From: Pseudomonas sp. P818 | GTDB lineage: Bacteria; Pseudomonadota; Gammaproteobacteria; Pseudomonadales; Pseudomonadaceae | Direction of reading: 5' to 3' | Assembly (NCBI RefSeq): GCF_000418555.1 | Contig: NZ_ATKM01000011.1 | Span: 496,001 to 560,000, forward strand | DNA: 64,000 bases | In this document: one piece after another, positions 56,029 to 64,000 of the stretch | Layout: each line of letters starts with the position of its first letter | How positions within the stretch are numbered: position 1 is the first letter of the stretch | The notes under the pieces: generated by a model | Database searches by the model: none | What the model saw: the letters and a program-made list of their open reading frames with translations, nothing else | Told to the model about the DNA's origin: nothing | Made by a program: the position numbers and the translations under genes

Positions 56029-57069
56029 ATGCAGCTCACCGAACTCAGCCAACGCCTCGCCGATCTCGGCGCCAAACCCCAGCATATCGGGCGCATTACC
56101 CGTGCCTGGCTGCAGGGCAAGGCACTGGATACCGGCACCAAGTACCAGAAGACCGAGAATTTCCTGCCGCTTACGGTGCGTGAGGGGCTGCCCGCCATCG
56201 CCGCCAGCCTCGAGCAGCTAGCTCGGGTAAGCACTGAACACCCGGGCGCCGACGGCTCATCGCGCCTGCTGGTGGAGCTGGCCGACAAGCAGATGGTCGA
56301 AAGCGTACTGCTGCCGCGCGACGGGCTGTGCATCTCCAGCCAGGTTGGTTGCGCCGTGGGCTGTACCTTCTGCATGACCGGCAAGAGCGGCCTGCTACGC
56401 CAACTCAGCAGTGCCGAGATGGTCGCGCAGGTGGTGCTGGGCCGCCGCCGGCGCGCGGTGAAGAAAGTGGTGTTCATGGGCATGGGCGAGCCCGCACACA
56501 ACCTCGACAACGTGCTGGAGGCCATCGACCTGCTCGGAACAGAAGGCGGCATCGGTCACCGCAACCTGGTGTTCTCCACGGTTGGCGATCCCCGTGTTTT
56601 CGAGCGCCTGCCAAAACAGCGCGTGCGCCCTGCCCTGGCCCTGTCGCTGCACACTACTGACGCCGAATTGCGCCAACGCCTGCTACCCCGAGCGCCGCGC
56701 ATCGATCCCGAGCAGCTGATGGAGCTGGGCGAAGCCTATGCCCGCGCCATCGACTACCCAATCCAGTACCAATGGACGCTGCTCAAGGGCATCAACGACA
56801 GCCAGCAGGAAATGGACAACATCCTGCGCCTGTTCAAGGGCAAGTTCGCCGTGCTCAACCTGATCCCCTACAACAGCCTGGAAGCCGATGACTACCAGCG
56901 CCCGGACGGCGAGCGCATCGTCGAGATGGTGCGCTATCTGCATAGCCGCGGTGTGCTGACCAAGGTGCGTAACTCCGCGGGTCAGGACGTGGACGGGGGT
57001 TGCGGCCAGCTACGTGCGCGAGCGGTGGATGTGATCAATACCAGTCGCCTGCATAAAAATCGCCGCTAA
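56029..57069 (+). CDS. RlmN/Cfr-family radical SAM RNA methyltransferase paralogue
   Basis: A 346-residue radical SAM protein of the RlmN/Cfr family. The iron-sulfur cysteines are C108, C112 and C115 (CAVGCTFC). The SAM-binding GMGEP motif is present, and the catalytic C-terminal cysteine is C325 (DGGCGQL). RlmN methylates C2 of A2503 in 23S rRNA and A37 of some tRNAs; Cfr methylates C8. This protein is shorter than typical RlmN, close to the length of Cfr, and lacks the usual genomic company of rlmN. Its target is not decided by sequence alone. Confidence 0.82.
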   Translation: MQLTELSQRLADLGAKPQHIGRITRAWLQGKALDTGTKYQKTENFLPLTVREGLPAIAASLEQLARVSTEHPGADGSSRLLVELADKQMVESVLLPRDGLCISSQVGCAVGCTFCMTGKSGLLRQLSSAEMVAQVVLGRRRRAVKKVVFMGMGEPAHNLDNVLEAIDLLGTEGGIGHRNLVFSTVGDPRVFERLPKQRVRPALALSLHTTDAELRQRLLPRAPRIDPEQLMELGEAYARAIDYPIQYQWTLLKGINDSQQEMDNILRLFKGKFAVLNLIPYNSLEADDYQRPDGERIVEMVRYLHSRGVLTKVRNSAGQDVDGGCGQLRARAVDVINTSRLHKNRR

Positions 57070-57210
57070 GGCTCAAGACCGGCGTTTGCAGACCGATACA
57101 AAGGTTAGAGATCACGCGCCAGGCCAGCAAAAAGCCAGCAGTGTACTAGGTTTGTAAAGAACCGCATTGCATGGATGCAGCCCCGTCGTCTTTGCACCCA
57201 GGAGCCATCC

Positions 57211-59094
57211 ATGAAAATCGCCCACAAGGTCGGTATAGCAGCTGCTACCGTGCTTTTTCTTACCACCAGCCTGCTGTCGCTGCTGCAGGTCACCCAGGTG
57301 CGCGACACCCTGCGTAGCCAGATCGAATCGAGCATTTCCGAATCGAGTAACGCTCTGGCACGACAGATCGAAAACTGGCTGAACGCCAAGCTGCGGCTCA
57401 TGGACATGATGTCGCAGGCCATCGACAGTCATTACGGCCCGGAAGAAACCCAGCGCGTTTTCGATCTGCCGTTGCTCAAGGATGAATTCATCCTCGTCTT
57501 CGGCGCACTGGAAGCAACCGGGCAAACCCTCAAGAACAGTGCGGACTGGAATCCGGCCGCAGACTATGACGGCCGCAAGCGCCCCTGGTACGACCTTGGC
57601 AAAGGAGCCGACCGAGCGGTACTGACCGAGCCCTACGTCGACTCCACCACCGGTGAAATCCTGATTTCGGCAGTCGCCAAGATCAGCGACGCAGGACGGT
57701 TCCTCGGCGTGTTCGGCGGCGATATCCGCCTGCAGTCGGTCGCTGATGCAGTCAATACCCTGGATTTCAATGGTGCCGGTTACGCCTTTCTGCTCAGCCG
57801 CTCGGGCAACATCATTTCCCACCCCAACGCCGACTATAACGGCAAATCCTACAGCGAACTGTTCAACGGCCAGAGCCCGACTCTGAGCAAGGAACTGCGC
57901 GAAGTCGAGGGTGGCGGCAAGAACCTGCTGGTCTCTTTCACCCCGCTGCCCAATCTGCGCGGCATGGACTGGTACATCGGCGTGGTGCTGGACGAGAGCG
58001 TGGTCATGGCCGAGACCAATCGTCTGACCTGGCTGGCAGCAATCGGCACCCTGGTCGGCGTCGCCATCAGCCTGGTGGTGCTGGTCCTGCTGATGAACAG
58101 CCTGCTCAAGCCACTGGGCCTGCTCAGCACCTCGCTGCGTGAAATCAACAGCGGTGAAGGCGACCTGACCCGCCGCCTGGCGATCACCAGCAACGACGAG
58201 GTCGGCGAGCTGTCGCAGGAGTTCAACCGTTTCCTGCAGACCCTGCAGACACTGATCGGCGACGTCATGAGCAGCTCGCATCGGGTGCGCGAGAGCACCG
58301 CACTGACCTCGAACGAATCGGAACAGGCCGCTCGCCGCCTGCAAGAGCAGCTGCAGGAGGTGGATCAACTGGCCACTGCCATGCAGGAAATGGCCTCCAC
58401 CGCCGAGGAAGTGGCGCGCAATGCCCAGGCCGCAGCCCAGGCGGCCGTCGCTGCCAACGAGGAAACCGAGAACGGCGTGCGCGTGGTATCGCAATCGAGT
58501 TCGGCGATTCGCCACCTGGCGGACGAGATGGATGGCACCAGTCATGCAATCAACGAACTGGCCAAGCTCAGCCACAATATCGAGTCGATCCTGCAGGTCA
58601 TCACCAGTATCGCCGAGCAGACCAACCTGCTGGCACTGAACGCCGCCATCGAGGCCGCGCGCGCAGGCGAATCCGGGCGTGGCTTCGCCGTGGTCGCCGA
58701 CGAGGTCCGTTCGCTGGCTTCGCGCACGCAGCAGGCCACGCAGGAAATCCGCCAGATGATCGACCAGTTGCAGGGTGGCGTACGCCAGGCAGAAAGTCGC
58801 ATGCAGCAAAGCCGCGACACCGCCAGCAAGACCGCCGAAGAGGCCAGCGCGGCCAATGACATGCTCGGCCGTATCCGCGAGGCCATCACCCGCATCAACG
58901 ACATGAACCTGCAGATCGCCACCGCAGCCGAAGAGCAGAGCGCCACCACCGAGGAAATCAACCGCAATACCACCAACATTCGCGACATCAGCCATGAACT
59001 GGCTGGCGGCGCCGAACAGCAGGTTCGCCAGTGCGCCTCGATGGTGGAGCAAGTCGGCCAGCAGGATCGCCTGCTGGGCCGCTTCAAGGTCTGA
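57211..59094 (+). CDS. Methyl-accepting chemotaxis protein with dCache domain
   Basis: A 627-residue chemoreceptor: first membrane helix (8-28), periplasmic double-Cache domain (about 35-270), second helix (about 275-297), HAMP domain, and a cytoplasmic signalling region with the hairpin tip [19 protein letters not shown]. The Cache pocket carries RKRPWY, EPYVD and FGGDI, a pattern like that of PctA-type amino acid receptors. AGGAG precedes the ATG at 57211. Confidence 0.9.
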   Translation: MKIAHKVGIAAATVLFLTTSLLSLLQVTQVRDTLRSQIESSISESSNALARQIENWLNAKLRLMDMMSQAIDSHYGPEETQRVFDLPLLKDEFILVFGALEATGQTLKNSADWNPAADYDGRKRPWYDLGKGADRAVLTEPYVDSTTGEILISAVAKISDAGRFLGVFGGDIRLQSVADAVNTLDFNGAGYAFLLSRSGNIISHPNADYNGKSYSELFNGQSPTLSKELREVEGGGKNLLVSFTPLPNLRGMDWYIGVVLDESVVMAETNRLTWLAAIGTLVGVAISLVVLVLLMNSLLKPLGLLSTSLREINSGEGDLTRRLAITSNDEVGELSQEFNRFLQTLQTLIGDVMSSSHRVRESTALTSNESEQAARRLQEQLQEVDQLATAMQEMASTAEEVARNAQAAAQAAVAANEETENGVRVVSQSSSAIRHLADEMDGTSHAINELAKLSHNIESILQVITSIAEQTNLLALNAAIEAARAGESGRGFAVVADEVRSLASRTQQATQEIRQMIDQLQGGVRQAESRMQQSRDTASKTAEEASAANDMLGRIREAITRINDMNLQIATAAEEQSATTEEINRNTTNIRDISHELAGGAEQQVRQCASMVEQVGQQDRLLGRFKV

Positions 59095-59121
59095 ACCAAG
59101 CGCAGCTAACCCGCGCGCAGG

Positions 59122-59149
59122 AAAAAGCCCCGGCATGCCGGGGCTTTTT
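59122..59149. terminator. Bidirectional terminator after the chemoreceptor gene
   Basis: AAAAAGCCCCGGCA is followed by its exact reverse complement ending in TTTTT, so it can serve both converging genes. Confidence 0.9.
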
Positions 59150-59160
59150 AATCGTAGCGA

Positions 59161-60237
59161 TCAGACACCGCTCTTCACCTTGCTCCAGATGCGCGTGCGT
59201 ACCCGGTCGATCTTCAACGGCATGGCCTCCAGCGTGTACAGCTTGTCCATGACCGCGTCAGGTGGATAGACGGTCGGGTCTGCCTTGAGCGCGGGATCGA
59301 CCAGGCTGTCGGCCTTGGCGTTGCCATTGGCGTACTTCACATGATTGCTGATGGCAGCCATCACCTCGGGCTGCAGCAGGTAGTTCATGAAGGCATAGGC
59401 GCCCTCTTCATTCCCTGAATCAGCCGGCATGGCCACCATGTCGAACCAGATCGGCGCGCCTTCCTTGGGAATCTCGTACTGAATCTTCACCCCGTTGCTC
59501 GCTTCTGCGGCGCGGGCGCCAGCCTGCATGATGTCGCCAGAGAAGCCGACTGCCATGCAGATCTCGCCATTGGCCAGGTCACCAACGTATTTGGAGGAGT
59601 GGAAATAGCGCACGTTCTTGCGCATCTCCATCAGTAGCGCTTCGGCGCGCCGATAATCCTCGGGGTTCTTGCTATGGTGCGGTAGCCCCAGATGATGCAG
59701 GGCAATCGGCAGCATTTCCGGGCCGTTGTCGAGGATCGCCACGCCGCACTGGTTGAGCTTGGCCAGCGTGGCCGGGTCGAACAGCACGTCCCAGCTGTCC
59801 ATCTTCACGTCATCGCCCAAGACCGCACGTACCTTGTCGACGTTGTAACCGATACCAGTGCTGCCCCACAGGTAAGGGAAGCCGTGTTCGTTGCCCGGAT
59901 CGTTCACCTCCAGCGCTCTCATCAGCACCGGGTTGAGGTTGTTCCAGTTCGGTAGCTTGCTGCGATCGAGCTTCTTCAGTGCGCCACCCTGGATCTGCCG
60001 GGCCATGAAGTGGTTGGAGGGGAACACCACGTCGTACCCGGAGCGACCGGCCATGAGCTTGGCGTCCAGCGTCTCGTTGCTGTCATAGACGTCGTAATGG
60101 GTGCCCAGGCCGCTGCTCTTTTCGAACTGCTTGAGGGTGTCCGGGGCGATGTAGTCGGTCCAGTTGTAGATACGCACGCTGTCAGCGGCATGGGCGGTGC
60201 CGGCCAGGATCAGGCACGGCAGGAGTTTCTTCAGCAT
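59161..60237 (-). CDS. PotF/SpuD-like polyamine-binding periplasmic protein
   Basis: A 358-residue precursor with a signal peptide (MLKKLLPCLILAGTAHA). It is a group-1 binding protein of the spermidine/putrescine type: VRIYNWTDYIAPDTL, YDVVFPSNHFMARQI and PYLWGSTGIGYN are the expected pocket segments. No permease genes follow in the window, so it either uses a remote ABC transporter or acts in sensing. It is the last gene of a minus-strand run with an FAD oxidase. Confidence 0.87.
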   Translation of the reverse strand: MLKKLLPCLILAGTAHAADSVRIYNWTDYIAPDTLKQFEKSSGLGTHYDVYDSNETLDAKLMAGRSGYDVVFPSNHFMARQIQGGALKKLDRSKLPNWNNLNPVLMRALEVNDPGNEHGFPYLWGSTGIGYNVDKVRAVLGDDVKMDSWDVLFDPATLAKLNQCGVAILDNGPEMLPIALHHLGLPHHSKNPEDYRRAEALLMEMRKNVRYFHSSKYVGDLANGEICMAVGFSGDIMQAGARAAEASNGVKIQYEIPKEGAPIWFDMVAMPADSGNEEGAYAFMNYLLQPEVMAAISNHVKYANGNAKADSLVDPALKADPTVYPPDAVMDKLYTLEAMPLKIDRVRTRIWSKVKSGV

Positions 60238-60291
60238 GGAATACCTCGTCGATGATCTTGTTGTTGTAGGCAGTCACTGAAAAGGTGCTGG

Positions 60292-60633
60292 TCAGAAGAT
60301 CAGCACATAGGTCTTACGCACCGTTTCTTGTATGTCCCAGATGCCGAGGGTGTTGGCCGGCATCATCAACGCGTCGCCAGCGCGGATCTCGATAGCCTCG
60401 CCGCCGTCAGGCGTGAAGGTGCAGCGCCCGGCCACGAAGTGACAGAACTCCTGCTGCACGATCTGTCGGCGCCAGCGCCCCGGCGTGCATTCCCAGACGC
60501 CGGTCTCGACGCCATCACTGCGCTCGACACTGGTGGTCGAGGCGACCGCCACCGGCTCGCCCAGCGGGACGGCGACAGGGTTGGACGTATCCAGGACGAT
60601 GCCGGGGGTGTCGCGAAAATAGGTAATGTTCAT
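60292..60633 (-). CDS. Cupin domain protein (DUF861 type, 113 aa)
   Basis: A single-domain cupin with the pattern GVWECTPGRWRRQIVQQEFCHFVAGRC followed by IRAGDALMMPANTLGIWD, as in the cupin_3/DUF861 family. Related proteins accompany amine catabolism genes, but no activity is assigned. GGAG lies five bases before the ATG. It lies between the oxidase and the polyamine-binding protein. Confidence 0.82.
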   Translation of the reverse strand: MNITYFRDTPGIVLDTSNPVAVPLGEPVAVASTTSVERSDGVETGVWECTPGRWRRQIVQQEFCHFVAGRCTFTPDGGEAIEIRAGDALMMPANTLGIWDIQETVRKTYVLIF

Positions 60634-60666
60634 GAGTACTCCAGATAAAGAACGGCTGGCATTCGC

Positions 60667-62070
60667 TCAGCCCATCAGGCTTTCCATGCGCGCCGCCACC
60701 GCCTGCGCCAGACGCCGTCGCCAGGCTGGGCTGCGCGGGTTGGCGAGTACTTCGTCCTCGTGAACGAAACTGCGGATGATCGCGTTGTAACCGAGCCAGC
60801 GGCAGGGTTCGGGCTCCCAGCGAGGCAAACGGGAAATCGGGCTGTCATTCAGCACCCAGGGCTGGTGCAGCAGTTCGCTGTCGCGGCCCAGAATCAGATC
60901 AGCCAGGGTTCGTCCACCCAGGTTGCTGGCACCGACGCCCTCACCACCGTAGCCGCCAGACAGTGCGATACGGTTGCGCGAGTCACGCAGCATGTGCGGC
61001 TGGAAGCGCCGTGCCATGCCCAGATTGCCACCCCAGGAGTGGCTGAAGCGCACCTTGCGCAGTTGCGGGAAGAGTTCGCCCATCAAATGGCGGCGCAGGT
61101 CGAGTTCGTCATCGGTGAGGTTGAAGTCGCTGCGCAGCCGGCCTCCAAAGCGATAGCCACCACGCGCACCGAAGATAAGACGATCATCGAGGCTGCGCTG
61201 GCCATAGGTGACCTGGCGGCTGAATTCGCTGAACGCCTGCCCACGCTCCAGGCCGATACCGGCCCAAATGTCCGCCGGCAGCGGCTCGGTGGCCACGATC
61301 AGGCTCTGCACCGGCAACTGGTGATTGCCCAGCGGTGACAAGGTGGCCGCATAACCCTCGATGGCCGGCACCACCCAATCAGCCGCGACGCGAGCCTGTG
61401 CCGTGCGCACCTGGCCTGGCTGCCAGTCGATCACCGGGCTGCGCTCGTAGAGCTCGACGCCCATATCTTCGATGCTACGCGCCAGACCCCGCACCAGGCT
61501 GGCAGGCTGAATGGTCGCGCAATGCGGGCTGTACAGCGCGCCATAGGCATTGGCGACACGCAGTTGCGCGGCCAGCTCGCTCGGTGACAGCCAGCGGTAA
61601 TCATCTTCACCGAGGCCCAGCTCGCGCAAGTGCTCGAGGTAATCGCGCAGGCGCACTTCCTGCTCCGGATAGCGCGCGGCGCAATACAGCACGCCACCCT
61701 TGCGCAGGTCGCAATCGATGCCTTCGCGGGCCACCACCTCGGCCACTTCGTCGGGAATAGCGTGCAGCAGGTCGAAGGATGCCTTGCGCGCGGCAGACGG
61801 CCGAGCGGCCAGCAGGTGATCCTCACCGAGCAGGTTACCCATCAGCCAGCCGCCGTTACGCCCGGAAGCGCCGAAACCGGCCGTCTCGGCCTCCAAAATC
61901 ACGACGCGCAGTTGTGGGGCATACCGTTTGAGGTAATAGGCCGTCCACAGGCCGGTATAGCCGGCGCCGATGATGGCTACGTCTGCCTGAATATCGTGCT
62001 GCAGGCTGGGCCGCGCCTGCAGTGGATCATCGAGCTGATCCATCCATAGGCTGATGTTGCGCCAGTTCAT
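60667..62070 (-). CDS. FAD-dependent amine oxidase, PuuB/PauB-like
   Basis: A 467-residue DAO-family flavoprotein. The FAD motif is VAIIGAGYTGLWTAYYLKR near residue 30, followed by FGASGRNGGWL, typical of gamma-glutamylputrescine oxidase relatives. A later GGYGGEGVGASNLGG closes the FAD site. Activity on a polyamine derivative is inferred from similarity and from the neighbouring polyamine-binding protein. The ATG at 62070 is preferred because GGAGG lies five bases upstream. Confidence 0.85.
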   Translation of the reverse strand: MNWRNISLWMDQLDDPLQARPSLQHDIQADVAIIGAGYTGLWTAYYLKRYAPQLRVVILEAETAGFGASGRNGGWLMGNLLGEDHLLAARPSAARKASFDLLHAIPDEVAEVVAREGIDCDLRKGGVLYCAARYPEQEVRLRDYLEHLRELGLGEDDYRWLSPSELAAQLRVANAYGALYSPHCATIQPASLVRGLARSIEDMGVELYERSPVIDWQPGQVRTAQARVAADWVVPAIEGYAATLSPLGNHQLPVQSLIVATEPLPADIWAGIGLERGQAFSEFSRQVTYGQRSLDDRLIFGARGGYRFGGRLRSDFNLTDDELDLRRHLMGELFPQLRKVRFSHSWGGNLGMARRFQPHMLRDSRNRIALSGGYGGEGVGASNLGGRTLADLILGRDSELLHQPWVLNDSPISRLPRWEPEPCRWLGYNAIIRSFVHEDEVLANPRSPAWRRRLAQAVAARMESLMG

Positions 62071-62115
62071 CCATGCCTCCGTCATCGGTTGATGACGCAA
62101 GGCTAGTAGTGGCGA

Positions 62116-62937
62116 TCAGGTGCTGTCTTGCGTGCGTGCCCGCGAGGAAATTCTCCTGAGATAAGCCTTCGGCGATAGCCCGGTGTGGCGCTTGAAACAG
62201 CTGTAGAACGCCGACAGGGAATTGAAGCCTGAAGCAAAGGCCAGCTCGTCGATACGTTTCAGGTCACTGCCGGCCTGCAGGGCGTCGAGCAGGTACTGCA
62301 GGCGAGCGCGATTGACGTAGCGATAGAAGCTTTCGCCAAGCACCTGGTTGAGCAGATGGGAAATCTGGTTGCGGCTGTAGCCGGTCGCCGCTGCCACCTG
62401 CTGCAGGTCCAGCTCCGGGTCGAGAAATGGCCGGCTGCGCTGGAAATAATCCTGTAGATCCTGCGCCAGTTGTCCTAGCTGACGCGTCGACAGCCCCAGA
62501 CGGCTGATCGCCGGGCGCGAAGTGGCAGTTTCGCCCGCGCCACGGGTCTCGTGCACGAGGGTCGCGTATTCGTTGATGCGCCAGATCAGGCCGTCGCGCA
62601 CGGTGATGGCCTCGCCGGTGCGAAACGATACCAGCCCGTCCCCGCCCAGCAGGCTGGTGCGGTACTGAATGAAGGCCGTATGGCCATCGATGCGAATACG
62701 ATCGACATGCTCCAGCAGCTCGCCCGGGCGCCGCGGCAGGTTGGCCTCGACGTACTCGCGCAGGTCGGCCAGGCGCATGCAACGCTGCTGATAGAAATCG
62801 TTGTATTCGATATCCGGGTGATACAGCGCCAGCACCGCTTCGAGGTCGCGGTGCTTCCAGCTCAGGTGGTAGCGCAGGATGGTCTCGCGGGTGCGCTCGG
62901 TTTGCGCGGCATCGTCGGCAAAAAGATCGTCAGGCAT
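62116..62937 (-). CDS. AraC regulator with N-terminal SnoaL/NTF2-like domain
   Basis: A 273-residue fusion. Residues about 15-130 form an NTF2/SnoaL-like alpha-beta cone (YHLSWKHRDLEAVLALYHPD), which could bind a small ligand. Residues about 165-265 are an AraC helix-turn-helix pair (LQQVAAATGYSRNQISHLL and IDELAFASGFNSLSAFYSCF). It lies just upstream of, and in line with, the oxidase-cupin-binding-protein genes and is the probable activator of that locus. Confidence 0.85.
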   Translation of the reverse strand: MPDDLFADDAAQTERTRETILRYHLSWKHRDLEAVLALYHPDIEYNDFYQQRCMRLADLREYVEANLPRRPGELLEHVDRIRIDGHTAFIQYRTSLLGGDGLVSFRTGEAITVRDGLIWRINEYATLVHETRGAGETATSRPAISRLGLSTRQLGQLAQDLQDYFQRSRPFLDPELDLQQVAAATGYSRNQISHLLNQVLGESFYRYVNRARLQYLLDALQAGSDLKRIDELAFASGFNSLSAFYSCFKRHTGLSPKAYLRRISSRARTQDST

Positions 62938-63054
62938 GGTCGGCGTCGGTGGTCAGCGCCCTGGCAGATTGCCTGATTAGCAGAAGCCAGCCTAGCCCCT
63001 CGTGCTGCCTGGCGGGTTGCGGACTATGCTTGCAGCAGCGAAGGAGAGACTGAC

Positions 63055-63282
63055 ATGACAGATCAGGACAAAGATCCCCAGCAGGCCCCGCTGACCCTGC
63101 GCGAGATGCTGCAGAGCGTGCTGGCGGCTGCGCTCGGCGTACAGAGCGGCAAGAATCGCAGCCGTGACTTCAGCCGCGGCAAACCCGGTCATTTCATTCT
63201 GCTCGGGATACTCTTCACTGCCTTGTTCGTGATCGTGCTGCTGGGTGCGGTGAAACTGATCCTGCACATGGCGACCGGCTGA
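63055..63282 (+). CDS. DUF2970 membrane protein (75 aa)
   Basis: A small protein with the DUF2970 pattern: amphipathic N-terminal TLREMLQSVLAAALGVQS, a basic middle, and one C-terminal membrane helix (FILLGILFTALFVIVLLGAV). Function is unknown. AAGGAGAG precedes the ATG. Its stop abuts that of the convergent partial gene. Confidence 0.88.
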   Translation: MTDQDKDPQQAPLTLREMLQSVLAAALGVQSGKNRSRDFSRGKPGHFILLGILFTALFVIVLLGAVKLILHMATG

Positions 63283-64000
63283 TCAGTTCAGCAACGATGC
63301 AATCGAGCAGTCATACCGCTGCAGCTGAGGCTGTGCCACCGCGCTGAACTGGCGAAAATCCATTCCGATATCTGCCTGGCCGAGGCGACTGAGCAGCCGA
63401 TGTGCCTGCTCCCCGTCGATGATGCGCAGCAGCCGCGCCTCCTGATCCTTGTCACCGCGCTCGATGAAGTCCAACCCGCGGGCGTGATCACTGAGCATCA
63501 CCATAGCGCAGGCGCCCAGAAGGAAATGTCCGCTTGCCAGGACCTCGACCTGGCCGTCGATTCGCGCTTGCAGCACCCGGGCCGAGTTGTTCAGCGCAGC
63601 ATAGTGCAATGCTCTGCCCTGCTCGCCAGCCGCGCGCATCACACCAAAGGCCATTGCATCGTTGGCGGACCAGATCAGGCTGACATTGGGGTAACGCGGC
63701 AGCAGGCCGAGCGCCTGCTCATAGGCACGCTGCTCCTGCCACTCGCCATGCACCGCTTGCACCAAACGCACATGCGGCGCCTCGATCAGCGCACGTTGCA
63801 GACCAGCAAGACGCAGTATCGAGGATGGTGTCTGCTTGACCCCGGAGAATGCCAGCATCTCGGTCGGTTGACCGCGGCTGAGCTGGAGCAGACTGCGCCC
63901 CATCAGGTAGCCCGCTTCCTCGTCGTTGGGCACCAGACTGCCCAGCCAGTTGCGATGACGTTCACGGCTGCCACCGATCAGGCTCTGCTGCTCATCGGTG
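63283..64000 (-). CDS. Periplasmic-binding-protein-like protein (5' end missing)
   Basis: The C-terminal 238 residues of a sugar-type (type I) periplasmic binding fold run to the right edge of the window. Segments such as NVSLIWSANDAMAFGVMRAAGEQGR and the final LSRLGQADIGMDFRQF support this. The frame continues upstream beyond 63933, so the true start is outside. The ligand and partner are unknown; homologues are either ABC binding proteins or sensory receptors. Confidence 0.75.
   Translation of the reverse strand, partial: TDEQQSLIGGSRERHRNWLGSLVPNDEEAGYLMGRSLLQLSRGQPTEMLAFSGVKQTPSSILRLAGLQRALIEAPHVRLVQAVHGEWQEQRAYEQALGLLPRYPNVSLIWSANDAMAFGVMRAAGEQGRALHYAALNNSARVLQARIDGQVEVLASGHFLLGACAMVMLSDHARGLDFIERGDKDQEARLLRIIDGEQAHRLLSRLGQADIGMDFRQFSAVAQPQLQRYDCSIASLLN

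Noticed and set aside
1..64000. CRISPR arrays, tRNA or rRNA genes
   Set aside because: No regularly spaced repeats, cloverleaf-like genes or ribosomal RNA segments were recognised on reading both strands. A dedicated scan could not be run.

Overview
The window is a chromosomal segment of a high-GC gammaproteobacterium, almost certainly a Pseudomonas. The reasons are gene content and order: mexS-mexT-mexEF-oprN, cti beside metH, the ImuA-ImuB-DnaE2 mutasome, the four-gene ligase/Lhr-Core repair cassette, an OprD porin, osmE, CheV and a PctA-like chemoreceptor. No rRNA, tRNA, CRISPR array, complete IS or integron was seen. The first 400 bases look like a rearranged junction, possibly the edge of a prophage or island. 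Everything after that reads as core or soft-core genome.

Layout. 1-400: small coiled-coil ORF and a junction with direct and inverted repeats. 0.4-3.0 kb: GlxA-type AraC regulator divergent from a YkvI-like transporter, with TGTCGC-type repeats between them. 3.2-9.1 kb: coupled DNA-repair cassette (MBL exonuclease, ATP-dependent ligase, Lhr-Core helicase, MPE phosphoesterase). 9.1-9.9 kb: two small genes on the minus strand. 10.0-15.2 kb: SOS mutasome imuA-imuB-dnaE2 behind a consensus LexA box. 15.2-15.5 kb: strong candidate small RNA on the minus strand. 15.5-20.5 kb: OprD porin, MocR regulator divergent from an FAD oxidoreductase, and a broken AraC gene. 20.6-22.2 kb: hypothetical protein and cheV.

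22.3-32.3 kb: mexS, a mexT that carries a 2-base frameshift, an AraC regulator plus YddG-like exporter, then mexE-mexF-oprN. 32.4-41.8 kb: diguanylate cyclase, aadA-like adenylyltransferase, MmcQ/YjbR protein, periplasmic binding protein, cold-shock/DUF1294 protein coupled to uppP, pnuC plus a NadR-like kinase, a DUF3429 protein, and a VpsR-like regulator with a degenerate AAA+ domain. 42.0-45.1 kb: membrane-anchored RoxA-like di-heme cytochrome followed by a catalase-like heme protein. 45.3-50 kb: small proteins, nfuA, an acyltransferase and the fatty acid cis/trans isomerase cti. 50.1-59.1 kb: metH with a MetR box, osmE with an AlgU-type promoter, a 28-residue membrane peptide, DUF1883 and DUF5924/DUF2914 proteins, an RlmN/Cfr-like radical SAM enzyme and a chemoreceptor. 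59.2-63 kb: polyamine-type locus (AraC regulator, FAD oxidase, cupin, PotF-like binding protein). The window ends in a DUF2970 protein and a truncated periplasmic-binding-protein gene.

How the parts work together. 3.2-15.2 kb concentrates two repair systems, only one of which has a visible LexA site. In the mexS-mexEF-oprN region the pump genes are intact but the activator mexT is frameshifted in a short GC repeat, so pump expression is predicted to be off or low unless the frame is restored. The RoxA-like/catalase-like pair and Cti are all heme proteins likely to act outside the cytoplasm. At least Cti acts on unsaturated membrane fatty acids, so the region may serve membrane-lipid stress responses; this last link is inference.
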